A DNA stretch of 64,000 bases, from assembly GCA_002286855.1 (NCBI GenBank), contig NRSV01000095.1, positions 20,315-84,314 of the forward strand, in the 5' to 3' direction. The position numbers and the translations under genes are program-made. The stretch comes from Bipolaris cookei (taxonomy: Eukaryota > Ascomycota > Dothideomycetes > Pleosporales > Pleosporaceae). The notes beneath the pieces are model-generated. The model was not told where the DNA came from, searched no databases, and saw only the letters and a program-made list of their open reading frames with translations. Shown here piece by piece: positions 32,753 through 43,205 of this stretch (positions are counted from its first letter, which is position 1; every line of letters begins with the position of its first letter).

Positions 32753-34405
32753 CTAGGTAGCATCTAAAGTATCATTCTTGCATGTACGTAAGTTATGACC
32801 AACCTCTTTACACCTGCTGCAGCGCGTTAGAGCGCGGCGACTAAGGCCTAATCGCCCTCTACCCTGAGGCTCCTCACAAGCAATCTGCTCATCAGCCTCG
32901 TGTTGAGCGATTATATCCTCGCCAGCTCCTTTTGTAAGCACTTCAAGCTTCTGTATCCGCTTCTTTTTACGCTGCCTACGTTTTGTGGCTGCCTCATTAG
33001 CCTTCTCAAGGCTGGTGATCCGATCGCGCATTAGCTCAGCCGAAAGCATCATTATCTCTGCTCCCTTCTTAAGCTGGCCAATCGCCGCAATAATCGGAGT
33101 TGGTGATGAGCTTTTATGACGTTGTACACGGTTACTTATTAGCGTTGATTGGGCTTCAAGCTCACGTATATTGCTCGACGCACGCGCTTGCCAGAGAGCT
33201 TCTGCTGGCGTAGCTGGAAGAGAAGGTGTACGCAGCTGCACGTCAAGCTTCGATAGAACAGCGTCTGGTTGGAGAGGAACAAGGCCTGCACCTCGAAAGG
33301 CTGAGCAGATATTGGCTGGCGTGAAGGATCGATTGAACGCTGCCTTGAATGCTGGCAGAAACTCGAGCTTGGTGATGTGGTTGATATGGTGGCGGATCAG
33401 ACTCTCCACCTCACGGCTATACGCGCGCTTTAATGACGAGAAGCAGCCTACGTCAAGAGGCTGGAGTAGGTGAGACGAGCGGGGCGGCATGCAGAGCGTG
33501 TAGATATTGTTCTCCTTGCAAAACTCTTGGAACTTGAGAGATTGGTGGCTTTCATGGCCGTCAAGAACAAGCAGGCGACGTGTGCCGACAACGCGAGTCT
33601 TTGTGTGAGCGTCAAAGTGCTTTAGCCATGCAAAGCCTAGCTCGTTGTTCGTCCAGCCATTGTCGCTAACTGCGATTGCCCAGTCGCGTGGGATCTCTGC
33701 TTCCTCGTACCAGGCAGATAGATGATACTGGCCAGCAAAGATGAGAAACGGTGGGACTGCCCAGCCAGCTGCGTTGATTGCAGCGATCAGAGTCACCCAC
33801 TCACAATTGCCTGGCTGAATAGCCTTTGGCCGGCTTCTTCTTTCTGACGCTGTAATAACAAGCTGAGTTGTGATCTCGCCCATCATAAAGCCAGCTTCGT
33901 CAAAGTTATAGACGTCCTCATCACAGATGCCGTACTTGGCCTTTGTCTGCTCTATAAGCTCAAACCAGCTCTTGATTAAAACTGGATTTTCGCACAGAGC
34001 TCTCTGCCTGTCGTACGCCCGATTAAAACGAGTCGTAAGGGAGTCTGTACGCTTGATGAAGTTAGCTGGCCACTTCTGCCCGACCTGTCCAGCGCCGCGC
34101 GCAGCCAGCAGCTTATTAGCCATATCGCGCACAGCAGCGTAGGTAGGCGCAAATCCACGTAGATCTAGGTCAAGTATATGATCAACTATCACCTCCTCTT
34201 CTAGCTTAGTGAGCTTCTTTGAGTTGGGCTGGCAATCACATCGCGCAGGGACACCAGCGCGTCGGCGGCGGATCGTTCGTTCAGACACGCCATAGATAGC
34301 AGCAGCGTGACGATTGCTCTGTATTTGGTGGGAATTAATAGAAGAGATAGCAAGCTGAATATTTGATTCATTTGAAGCTAATAGAGTAGCGCTATGTTGA
34401 GCCAT
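32753..34405 (-). CDS. Intact pogo-like DDE transposase (element A)
   Basis: A single open frame of 550 aa. Order: N-terminal helix-turn-helix of the psq/CENP-B type (RHAAAIYGVSERTIRRRRAG), a second Tc5-type helix-turn-helix region (LDLRGFAPTYAAVRDMANKL), then the DDE_1 catalytic core. The catalytic Asp residues are seen in YNFDEAGFMMG, LLVLDGHESHQSL and SHLLQPLDVGCF; the last two are separated by 35 residues, giving a DD35D pattern. A C-terminal coiled coil and basic KRRQRKKKR precede a CCHC zinc knuckle, CSRCKEVGHNLRTC. Stop is TAG. No nonsense codon or frameshift is present, so the protein could still be made, although its own element has an interrupted right end. Related to the Ant1/Fot1 group of fungal transposases. 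Confidence 0.9.
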   Translation of the reverse strand: MAQHSATLLASNESNIQLAISSINSHQIQSNRHAAAIYGVSERTIRRRRAGVPARCDCQPNSKKLTKLEEEVIVDHILDLDLRGFAPTYAAVRDMANKLLAARGAGQVGQKWPANFIKRTDSLTTRFNRAYDRQRALCENPVLIKSWFELIEQTKAKYGICDEDVYNFDEAGFMMGEITTQLVITASERRSRPKAIQPGNCEWVTLIAAINAAGWAVPPFLIFAGQYHLSAWYEEAEIPRDWAIAVSDNGWTNNELGFAWLKHFDAHTKTRVVGTRRLLVLDGHESHQSLKFQEFCKENNIYTLCMPPRSSHLLQPLDVGCFSSLKRAYSREVESLIRHHINHITKLEFLPAFKAAFNRSFTPANICSAFRGAGLVPLQPDAVLSKLDVQLRTPSLPATPAEALWQARASSNIRELEAQSTLISNRVQRHKSSSPTPIIAAIGQLKKGAEIMMLSAELMRDRITSLEKANEAATKRRQRKKKRIQKLEVLTKGAGEDIIAQHEADEQIACEEPQGRGRLGLSRRALTRCSRCKEVGHNLRTCKNDTLDAT

Positions 34406-34459
34406 TGCTTGTTAAGATGGGAGAGGTGTGCAAAGTTGGTGGGGTGCGGCGCTCGCTTA

Positions 34460-34505
34460 CCGAGTTTGACTGTGTAACGCAAGGGACGGCGTAACGCCCG
34501 ATCCG
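34460..34505 (+). repeat. Left inverted repeat of element B
   Basis: About 46 bp, pairing with 35959-36004 with a handful of mismatches. Confidence 0.75.
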
Positions 34506-34619
34506 AACACCAAAACAGCCCCATAACTTGAGGCTGTAGAGCCTCACATAATATCTATCGTCGCGATATTTTTGAGTGGTGAGATCTAGAGGGCTTAATT
34601 TATATATAGCTATAGAAAT

Positions 34620-35915
34620 CGTGTTGGGGTTTTGATCGCGCGCCCTTTGCGCGAGGTAGAGGCTAGTTGAGCTACAATAACACCTTGAGGCTCTCCACCA
34701 CCTGTAGACCTCGCGATAGCTCTCTTTCTAGGAGTAGCTTTTATAGGGGTCTCAAGGCTGCGCTTTTTACTCTTTTGGGATATTCTACGAGCTTATTGGA
34801 GTCGTTTTGTAGCCTTGCGAGCTGCCTGTCGTGCGGCCTGTTCAGTAGCCTTCTCTGCCTTCTCCTTCTCTCTCACTATCTTAGCTGCAGCCCTCGCCTG
34901 ACGCCTTATCTCCTCTCTATAAACGCTGGTATCTCAGCCCGGTAAGCTGATGAGAGAGCCTTGAACAAGATCACATCTAGAGGCTGCAGCGTGTGGGTTG
35001 AGTGAGGTGGGTATACTGCGAGGAGGATTTTATTCTGATCACAATAGTCAATAAAATCCATCGTGAGGTGAGATCCATGGCCATCAAGGATAAGTAATCG
35101 ATAGGAGGATCGAGCCTTCGCCTTAGTGTTGCGACCAAACACCTGTTTGAGCCACGCGAGACCGGTCTCATTATTCGTCCAGCCAGAGGGCGATGAGGAG
35201 ATTCGAACCTGATGAGTCTCATGATCAAGGGCCTGTAGCCATGAGTCCTGTATCGATCCTGAGGCCGATTGATAGATGAGAGCAGGCTCAAGGTAAGATC
35301 CATCAGCGCAGATGCAGGCCAGCAGCGTTATCCACTCTCGTGAGCCATCCTGAATAGTACCCCTCCTCTTCTGCTCCTCGTATGAGGGCCTGTCAAAGAG
35401 CCTCTTTGATCTACCTAGGATACCAAGGAGGAAGCCTTTCTCATCCATATTGTATGTGTGACGAGGCTCAACGTGATATTGCTCAATTTTCTCACGTAGA
35501 AGTTGAAATTAGAAGCTATACTCCCTCCCTGAATCAGCATTATGGCGACTATTGTCGATGCCCGTCGTCCATTTTGAGATAAGCTCGTCTGGGTGTCGCT
35601 GCACGAAGCGATCAACCCAGTGTACTCCAACCTCTCTCCTCACGATCTGTAAGGCAAAGTTTCGCATCATAGCTCGTGTAGGTGGGAGGCCTCGTCTAGT
35701 AAGCTGTTTAATATACTGTAAGAGCTATACCTCCTGTTGTGGGTGGAGAGCTTGTTGATTTCGACCCTGATAGCGCGTGAGGTAGATGCGCCTTTATGTC
35801 GCCGCGCGAGCGTTGTAGGTTCAACACCATAGGTTCTCGCAATTTGAGCGTAGACATGTTTTTCTCCTGGCTTTAGCGATTCTATAGCTGCAAGCGCAGC
35901 CTCTATTGAGTTCAT
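34620..35915 (-). pseudogene. Decayed Fot1-like transposase of element B
   Basis: On the minus strand the frame opens at 35915 (MNSIEAALAAIESLKPGEKH) with a short helix-turn-helix (VYAQIARTYGVEPTTLARRH), then shifts frame near 35750 and meets TAG and TAA codons. The catalytic core is open from about 35448 (MDEKGFLLGILGRSKRLFD), with LLILDGHGSHLTMDF and HSTHTLQPLDVILF holding the second and third Asp. It then stops at 34906. The basic coiled C-terminus (QAARQAARKATKR) is recognisable to about 34620 in the adjoining sequence, but roughly 150 residues between core and tail are missing compared with the element at 44556. Confidence 0.8.
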
Positions 35916-35958
35916 ATTAATAGAGTTACGCGTTGTTGAAGTTTTGGTGTTGCATGCG

Positions 35959-36004
35959 CGGATCGGGCGTTACGTCGTCCTGGGCGTTACACGGTCAAAC
36001 TCGG
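35959..36004 (-). repeat. Right inverted repeat of element B
   Basis: Complement of the left end at 34460; ends in CTCGG directly before the TA target copy. Confidence 0.75.
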
Positions 36005-36120
36005 TATCCACGACGTTACTCCTATCCGATTCTCTTGTCTTTACTCTATCGCAACTGAAGTGTGGGCAGCCGGTCTCTACATAGAAGGCATTGCGGTTTC
36101 GCACATCCTGTGTGCGCCCA

Positions 36121-37207
36121 ATGGCTACATTTACGCGAGCCGTGGGCCAATCAGGCCGCCAGTATCTCATCAAGTCCGTTCTACAAGAGAAACCAAGACC
36201 GCTTGAGCGAGTATATCTTGCTTCGTAGGTCTACTCCAAATTGGTTTTTTACAATCCACTAACCCATCTATACTAGAGCTGGCAGCCAGCAATATATCTT
36301 GAAGAGTGTGCCAAAGAACGATTTCAGATACTTTCAAGACATGTTCAGTGACCTTAGAAGGTCGCCTTACATCCGCATAACAGATGATGCGATTTCAGAT
36401 TACTCCATGTTCGCCTACAAGTACTTTAAGGTTTCAGATTACTTCATGTTCGCCTATAAGTACTTCAAGGACCATTTACTTTCTTTTTGCTCAGAAAAAC
36501 GTCCCAATCCCTCTGATGAAGCGATTGTTGAGAGACTCTCTGCGAGGCATTACGGCATTTCATGAGAAAGGCATCGTGCACACAGGTATTAAGCCCGATA
36601 AAATCATGGTGGATTGGGACGAGACGGATGGTACTACTGGCATTCAGCAGGTCTAGATTGTCGACATCGAAGACTCTGCGTATGCTCCGAATGATTGTGT
36701 CATCGTAGCAAGGCAGGTTGGGAATTGGATGTGGCGAAGTCCCGAGGCGAATGCCTATAGTCAGGTTCACAAGCCATCTGAAATCTTTTCCTTTGGGATT
36801 GTCGTAAGTCCTTTTGTCCGACTAACGATCTTTTCTCCTGCTTAGGTGCTGAAACACACTGCACCCATGCCTTGACTAAACGTGTCATTTTCGCTGTTGC
36901 GGACGAAGAACTCAGGGAGAGCAAGGACAAGCTAGCTATCGTTCTCGAACAACAGTTATCTTACTTCTCTTATTTAGAGAGTCTGGGTGGCCTGCTCCAG
37001 TATCTGGGCGACAGCCCTTGGGCCCAAATATGTACTGTAATCGCAGAGTGCTTCAACAAAGTGTTTCATCGGGAGCCGTTCGCGCTATGGAAAAACATTG
37101 AGCCGGAATTCAAAGACCTAGTCGAAAAGATGACGAATATGGATCAGAAGACGCGGATCACAGCTCATGAAGCTTTGTCACATCAATGGTTTGCAGATGT
37201 AGTATGA
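36121..37207 (+). pseudogene. Protein-kinase-like pseudogene
   Basis: A remnant of a fungal kinase-domain protein. Exon 1 (36121-36224) reads MATFTRAVGQSGRQYLIKSV and an intron to 36276 leads to SQQYILKSVPKNDFRYFQDM. A 39-bp in-frame tandem duplication (36393-36431, 36432-36470) adds 13 residues. A one-base gain in a T run near 36485 shifts frame. The catalytic loop reads HTGIKPDKIM where the family has HTDIKP, so the catalytic Asp is lost. TAG follows at 36654-36656, in frame. Later the frame holds NWMWRSPEANA, and the C-lobe is open from 36872 to 37207 (RITAHEALSHQWFADVV), reached by a frame change near 36850. With at least two frame changes, a stop and a dead active site it cannot be active. 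Confidence 0.8.
36393..36470 (+). repeat. 39-bp in-frame tandem duplication in kinase pseudogene
   Basis: Two adjacent 39-bp units with three differences between them. The duplicated peptide is SDYSMFAYKYFK / SDYFMFAYKYFK. Confidence 0.85.
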
Positions 37208-37720
37208 ATGCGTCGTTCGTTCTGAGTAGAATGCAGACGCACGCATGAATCTCACACTTTTCTGGACAATTCATTTGGTAATGCCAACTTCGAATCATAC
37301 GAAAGGCCAACTAGCTTGGCCAAGTAAATAGAGCCATTGATGACTATCATACTCAGAACACATTACTTAGACGGGGATCAGGTGATGTAGAGCAGGGTTC
37401 ATTAAGTCAATGCATGTTTACTTCATTGACTGGCGTTATCAGATCGTGTGTGAACTGGATTACCTTTGCTGAATGGTTGTCGGGCACCACGTCATATTCT
37501 TATGTGGTGTGCACTGCAAAGTATGGACGTATGGCACGTGCGCAATGGATGCATTTGATAGTACATACTAATACAAGTTGATTATTCTGAGCAATTATAA
37601 TGAGACGGGCACTGAATACTTTGCACATATAGAAAAAGCAATAATGAGCACTGTGCACCATGACTCCAGCGATCATTGAAGGTACTACTCATCATTCTTA
37701 AGCGTGTAGTCCTCATAGAC
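37208..37720. other. Spacer
   Basis: About 510 bp between the kinase pseudogene and the M13 peptidase 3' end. Nothing recognisable. Confidence 0.5.
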
Positions 37721-40306
37721 TTACCACAATTGGCAAGTGGGCTCCTTGACCTTGCACTGGAAGCTCTCCCTGAACTCCCTCGAGTTGGCCATCGTGCCCA
37801 AAATTCTAGCCCACTTTGGAGCATGTGGGTCCGTGTAGATCCAGTTAATTGCGGTGTCCTTGCGCGTCTTGCCACACCACCAGTTACTATAGCTGACAAA
37901 GAACATTTGTTCCTGGGTGAAGTGATCCAAGCCAGGGAGGTTCTTGTTAGGGGTTTCGGCTGAGCGGCGCTTCCATGCTTGGAAGGCTGCTGACAGACCA
38001 CCTGCATCGGCAATGTTCTCACCCAGTGTAAGACGACCGTTGACGTGGAGAGGCTTGTCGTCGGGTCCTGGGACCGTGAAGTTGGAGTACTGCTCAACAA
38101 AGCATTCGGTCTTTTTCGTGAAAGCATCGATCGTGCCCTTGGACCACCAATCCGTGAGGTTACCATTTTGATCGTAGTGACGACCTGTGCTATCGAAGGC
38201 GTGGCTGAGCTCATGACCCGCGACAGAGCCAAACGCGCCATAGGACATGTATTCTGGAATATTGACATCGAAGACGGGGAACTGCATGATACCCGCTGGG
38301 AAGACGATTTCATTACCAGGGGGATTGTAGTAAGCATTCACTGGGCTCAGTCAGAAGGGGTCGTTGAACACATTCAGGATACGATCACTTACCGGTTGGG
38401 ACAGTCATGCCCCATTCGTCACGGTTAACAGGCTTGCCAAGAGCAGACCACTCTTCCTTGACGGAAAAAAGACGGATAGCAACCTCGTTCTCAAAGAAGG
38501 CATCTGAAGAGACATTGACCGGCTCGTAGTATTTTTCGAGCGTAGGCGGGTCCATGATGTCTGGGCTCTTGGTTGGGTAACCGATCTTCTGAACGATATT
38601 GTGAACCTTCTCGACTGCCTTCTTTGTAGTATCATCATCCATCCATTGGGCTGCGTTAAGCTTTTTGGTAAATTCAGTCTTGATATCCGTGACGATGGTG
38701 TCGCCGAAAGTCTTAGCCTTGGCAGAGAATGCCTTTTCTACGAAAAAGCGACTAAGGATCCAACCTAGGCCGTTATCGACATGCCTAACGCACGTACGCC
38801 ATCGCTCGGGAGCAGAGTCGGGGTCCTGCTAAAGTCAGAATCTATAAATGGTGATAAAGAATTGTATACATACCCTGCCAGACAGTACGTTGGCAAAGCG
38901 GCGGTATGGCTTGACAGCGTCTGCATCAACATAACCGGAAAAGGACTGGACAGCCTTCCACATGAAGTAGCCTTGAAGAACATCCTTTGGTGTCGCAGCC
39001 AGGATGACCGACAAGTCTTTCAAGTACTTGGGGGTTGCTACGATAACACGCTTAATCTTGGTATCTTTAGGGGCTTGAGCTTCGAGCACCGCTTTCAGCT
39101 CAATCTCAGGAGCAATTGCTGCGGCCTCATCGATACTCATCGGGTTGTAAGCTTTCTAGATTCGATTAGCTTTGATACAGGCAACAGCAAGCATCGTGTC
39201 TTCGTTTTATACATCATGTTGAGCACCTGGCATCACCAGGCATAGGTGATATAGTATATGAAGCTCACAAGGGATGGACTTACGGTAACGTCCTCTCTAT
39301 CCTCCTCACTGGGAGATGCAGCCGCGAGCTTCTTCTCGAAATCAATGATGCTTGCGAACGTGGCCTTGTCATAGTCTGGGTAGAGAGCACTGAGAACTTG
39401 GACAACAACATCGCGGTATTTCTCAACAAGCTTCTCATCTTCATACCGCTCCTTAGACGGGAGCCCAATACTTCCAGGCGCAGCTACAGATACGACCACG
39501 GTGTCGGGGTCAGTGTCATCAGGGCCAGTACCAGCGGCTACAAGGCCCGAGATGCCGTACTTGGCCAAATGCAGGATAGCGTCTTTGATCGAAGGGGACT
39601 CGGACGCGCCAACAGGGAAGGCCTTCCTGATCTCATCCAGGATGCGTACAAGAGGCTGTACACCGGCACTCTTGATTTGGTCTTCGTTAAGGCAGGCATC
39701 ATAGGCGGCCTTCATCTTGTCGAAGTTCTCCTCGTCTGCGGATTTGGAGGCAGACATCAGCTTCATAGGCGAAAAGTAGGAATGCTATGGATTCATCAGT
39801 CCTATTCATTCCTGTGATCTTTTACAGGCTTACCTCCGATTCCTTTGGGTAGGGTGCTTCAAGTATGTGACGTAGCAGCATCTGTGAGTTTTCACTCATA
39901 ATGGTACCTGTGAAGACATCGCCTTGGTCAGCACGGAGGTCGTGGCGGTCTCTCCATCCGCCACAGACAAGCTCCTCGAAGTCATCGCATGGATCAAGCT
40001 CCTTGTACCGGGGCGAGAGACTGTGCAGAACCTCAGATGCCGCGTGTACGCAGGCTGGAGTCAGGCACAGCTCGCTGTCTTCTTGGTAGTCACCCGTGGG
40101 CTCATAACCCGCTAGCACGTGTCAGGGGTGATATATGGATTACCAGGGAGAATATGCATACCTTGAGGGAGTCCATAGAGAATAAGCGAAGCTGTAGCAG
40201 CAATAGCAAATATCTTGCGCAAGGCTTGACGCCTGGTTGAGTGTACTGCTGACGCCTGTGGCGCCGTTGCAGGTGCGGCTGACGCGAGGAGTGTCTTCTC
40301 CGACAT
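37721..40306 (-). CDS. M13 family zinc metallopeptidase (neprilysin / endothelin-converting enzyme-like)
   Basis: Type II membrane endopeptidase cutting small peptides outside the cell or in the secretory lumen. Six exons: 40306-40162, 40111-39834, 39784-39284, 39155-38874, 38825-38393, 38340-37721, giving 752 aa. The N-terminus is cytosolic and followed by one membrane anchor (KIFAIAATASLILYGL). A Cys-bearing segment (CLTPACVHAASEVL) and DPCDDFEELVCGGW begin the Peptidase_M13_N domain. The substrate motif NAYYNPPGNEIVFPAGIM, the zinc site GHELSHAFD (HExxH) and third ligand GENIADAGG (ExxxD) are intact. The C-terminus CQLW matches the conserved C-x-x-W ending. Length is normal for the family. 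Stop is TAA. The last junction depends on one splice choice near 38341-38392. Confidence 0.93.
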
Positions 40307-41946
40307 GATGAACTGCTGGCGATGTTTGATCGGTTGGAAGGCTATTTACGCGTAGGAACGGAGTTTTTGATGCCAGCCAGCGGCACACCGAAGATTATGT
40401 TGATGGATCGGAGAGAAGATGGATGATGGAGCTATAGATGGGGGTGTGGCTAGAAGTGGAGATCTGGGGTGCAGCTAGCGGGTTGGCGCGGAAACGCTAG
40501 AGCGGGACCTTGCATGTGCATGACTCGTCGTTTCCAGACGTCGTCCATTCTGGCAGCTGACCTGGCACATCGAATACATGGATGGTGCCGCCTACCACAA
40601 CACGTAGTCATGCGAATGAGAACATGTGCCTAATTCTACGTCTCATACATCTCCTCGGTCATCGTAATGCGCTACGAACAAATAGAATATTGGTGATATT
40701 CATGCGCGACAACTTTGGACAGAAAGAGGAAAATCAGATCATGTGTATCTCAAAAAAGCAACATATCAGATTCAGATGCCATGTTTCTGGATATCATGCA
40801 CGAAGTGCCTGGTCGAGTATCATGAGGATCATCCTGGTGTGCATGATAATGTCAGGAACCTACTTCCTGTAATAGCATCTACAGCGTATTAGCATATGCA
40901 CTACGTTTCGGAGGCGGGAGCTTAACAAGGACAGAGCAGGTCTGTGTTGGTCTCATTTTCTGCGGGAAAGGACTATCAAAGCTCTCGCCATATTCAGCCC
41001 GACAGTTTTGCTAGAAATGCAGTGTTCCTCGCCACTCAGCAACTGGTCCTATGTTGATGATGACCTTCTTCATAATGGGATCATTTCTCTTCATCCTAGT
41101 ATTGGTATTTGTGTGAGAGGCTGCGCAAAGGTTGCCGATGCCTGGTAACAAGATTGTATTCGATAGAGAACTGAGCTTCTGAGCTACGTAGCTATCTATA
41201 TACAGTGCTAGCTGCCCCTGCACAATCGAGTCGATAAGACCTAGTCGCTCCGGTTGTCGGTCAGAGCGCACCGAGTCTCGGCGAGACTCGGAGCTCTAGG
41301 TGGCATCCGGATTTTAGGAGCAGGCCGAGATTCCATCGAGGTACAACACACCAACTAGGCTCTAGCCTATCACAATTTGGGCATGTAAGCCATGTTTATT
41401 AACATTCAACTTAATCTTGTTTCCATGCCTTCATATGGGACTCCATGGCCAATTAGGGTGCGGCGCTGATGTCGATGATGTTTACTGAGACTTTCACCTT
41501 TCCAGCCCTACCTATTGCTATTCCGACTACTGTACAACGACCACTGTATTGTGTGACATCTCCTTGCGATATTGCAGCCCTTCCATGATGTTACTTTGAA
41601 GCGTTAGAATATCAACCGCTCAATACACAGGGCTACTAAAGCTGATCTGGTAATTTTTGTATAGTTAGCGAGCATGCATTAATCACATACTAACAGCTAT
41701 CAGGTGCGGTACCTGCAGCCATCGAATGTAACCCATACCGGCGCATGTGACGTCCATCAATTGCTAGATGCAGATGATGTCGCGTTGGACAGCTACTGCA
41801 CACCCCCTCAACACGAAAAGTGATACACGCCTGTATGCGCAATGCTCGGGCCGCTACACCAAAGCTGAAGTAGCCTCAGTAGCTCCTAACTTTGCACCTT
41901 TGTATCTTAACCAAAACATAACATTTTTTAATAAATTTTTGTACAA
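40307..41946. other. Gene-free stretch before the transposon row
   Basis: About 1.6 kb. The left 200 bp should be the M13 promoter. The open frame at 41271-41011 on the minus strand (including LPGIGNLCAASHTNTNTRM) is short and unmatched. The rest is AT-rich and may contain the left end of the Tc1-like element, whose inverted repeats I could not locate. Confidence 0.45.
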
Positions 41947-43135
41947 ATGATTCCTTCACCTTCGGAGAAGCGGTTCCTAAGCTCGCATCTTGATACTCCG
42001 ACGCGTTGTCGTTTTTTGAAGCTATTGATCAGTGCGATGATAGGTCTAAACGCGATATCTACTGCGAGTTCAACATCCCTCACGCCACTGCCTATCGATT
42101 CCTCCAGCAGCGCAGTACATATGGAAAACTTGCTGATCGCCGCTCAAAACTTCACGAATACAAAAAAAAGAATGGAGGTATTGGCTCTGGCTCGCGGCCA
42201 AAGGTATCTGATGAGGCTCTCCAGAAGATGCTCAATGCACCAAAAAATATTCGAACCAGAAAGCTCAAACACCAGATAGCTTACGCTGGAATTTATGCAC
42301 ACCGAGAGACTGTTCGATGGGCTCCCCGCACCAGAATGGATGCAGTGATGCGCCGAGCTGCTACTCACTCGGAGATCACACCGAACCGAGCCGATCACCG
42401 TTTCCGGTATGCCTCTATCTATTTGATCCAGCCTGTCGAGGGCTTCTGGGATAGTGTACTATTTACTGAAGAGGCCCATATGAACTTCTCAGAGCTGCCC
42501 GATCTATGGATACTACGAGTTGATGGAGAGCGTAAGGCATCTGAGACGTAATGCAATCGAAAAAACGGCCTACCAGCGTCCATTATGCTGCTTGAGTGAA
42601 CTACTACGATAGAGCAGATCGGCTCATATTTTACAACGATGAACACGATGACATTGAGCCCGCGAGGCCTCTACGGGCACCACCAAAAAGACCCACCCAG
42701 AGTACTACGATGCCTATCATCAGCTCCTCATAAGAAGCGATTCTATCCGCGCCCACATTCATCCGGATAACCGATATAATTGGTTCATTGTGGAGGATAA
42801 CGATTCCTTCCATGGCACTCGGAATTCGAACTCGGTGCCCGCGGTGTATCCAGATCACCACTGTGTTAAAACGCTGCCTCGCCCAGCTGATTCTGAGGAC
42901 TTGAACCTGATAGAAGACATTCGGAACATTATCAAAGAATGAGTCAAACGCTATCTAGATAACCTCGCCACCATTACTGAGCTCAAAGCTGCGCTCAACA
43001 TGAATGGAGCAAGATTAAGCAGAGCAATATACAAGAACGAAACCGCGAGCTGCCCGATAGGCTGATACATACAAAACATTGCCCACAAGCTCCAGTAAAA
43101 ACAGACCTCTGGTAAGCTCAACACCAAAAAACGAT
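41947..43135 (+). pseudogene. Decayed Tc1-like transposase (DDE_3 type)
   Basis: Remnant of a Tc1/IS630-type transposase. It opens with MIPSPSEKRFLSSHLDTPTR, shifts frame in a six-T run near 42015 and continues with a helix-turn-helix (DIYCEFNIPHATAYRFLQQR). The middle has several stops (TAA after RKASET near 42549). The catalytic core is seen as FIVEDNDSFHGTRN, carrying the second Asp, and SEDLNLIEDIRNIIKE, carrying the final acidic residue region. Many nonsense codons show that it is long dead. The element borders are unknown; the right end is close to 43139, where the next transposon starts. Confidence 0.75.
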
Positions 43136-43141
43136 TGTATA

Positions 43142-43189
43142 ACGTGGTTCACAAGCGAGCGGCTCACGCCTCGCCAGCGCGTTGACTTC
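43142..43189 (+). repeat. Left inverted repeat of element C
   Basis: About 48 bp pairing with 44180-44227. Confidence 0.8.
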
Positions 43190-43205
43190 GACACTACAAC
43201 GCGTC

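Larger units (their letters stand above)
34460..36004 (-). mobile_element. Fot1-like element B nested in element A
   Basis: A 1,545-bp transposon bounded by TA at 34458-34459 and 36005-36006. Its ends are imperfect inverted repeats of about 46 bp starting CCGAGTTTGACTGTG (left) and CCGAGTTTGACCGTG (right, complement). The same CCGAG start and a related transposase occur in the element at 44556. The transposase is decayed, with a frameshift, stops and an internal deletion, so it is inactive. It sits in the right inverted repeat of element A. Confidence 0.85.
32649..36016 (-). mobile_element. Pogo/Fot1-superfamily element A, interrupted by a nested element
   Basis: A Tc1/mariner-superfamily transposon flanked by TA (32647-32648 and 36017-36018). 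Its left end, ACGTGACGGGCAAGCGAG (32649-32666), matches a right end that is split: CTCGCTTA at 34452-34459 and TCCACGACGT at 36007-36016. Between them sits element B, itself bounded by a duplicated TA. Without B the element would be 1,821 bp. Inner similarity between the two ends continues for about 50 bp (AAGCGAG, then CCAC-AAC, then TTGC-CAC). It carries an intact transposase on the minus strand. The arrangement shows that B arrived after A. Confidence 0.85.

Noticed and set aside
35205..35225. B-box-like GGTTCGAATCTCC in element B
   Set aside because: It lies inside the transposase remnant coding VRISSSPSGW and has no surrounding tRNA fold.
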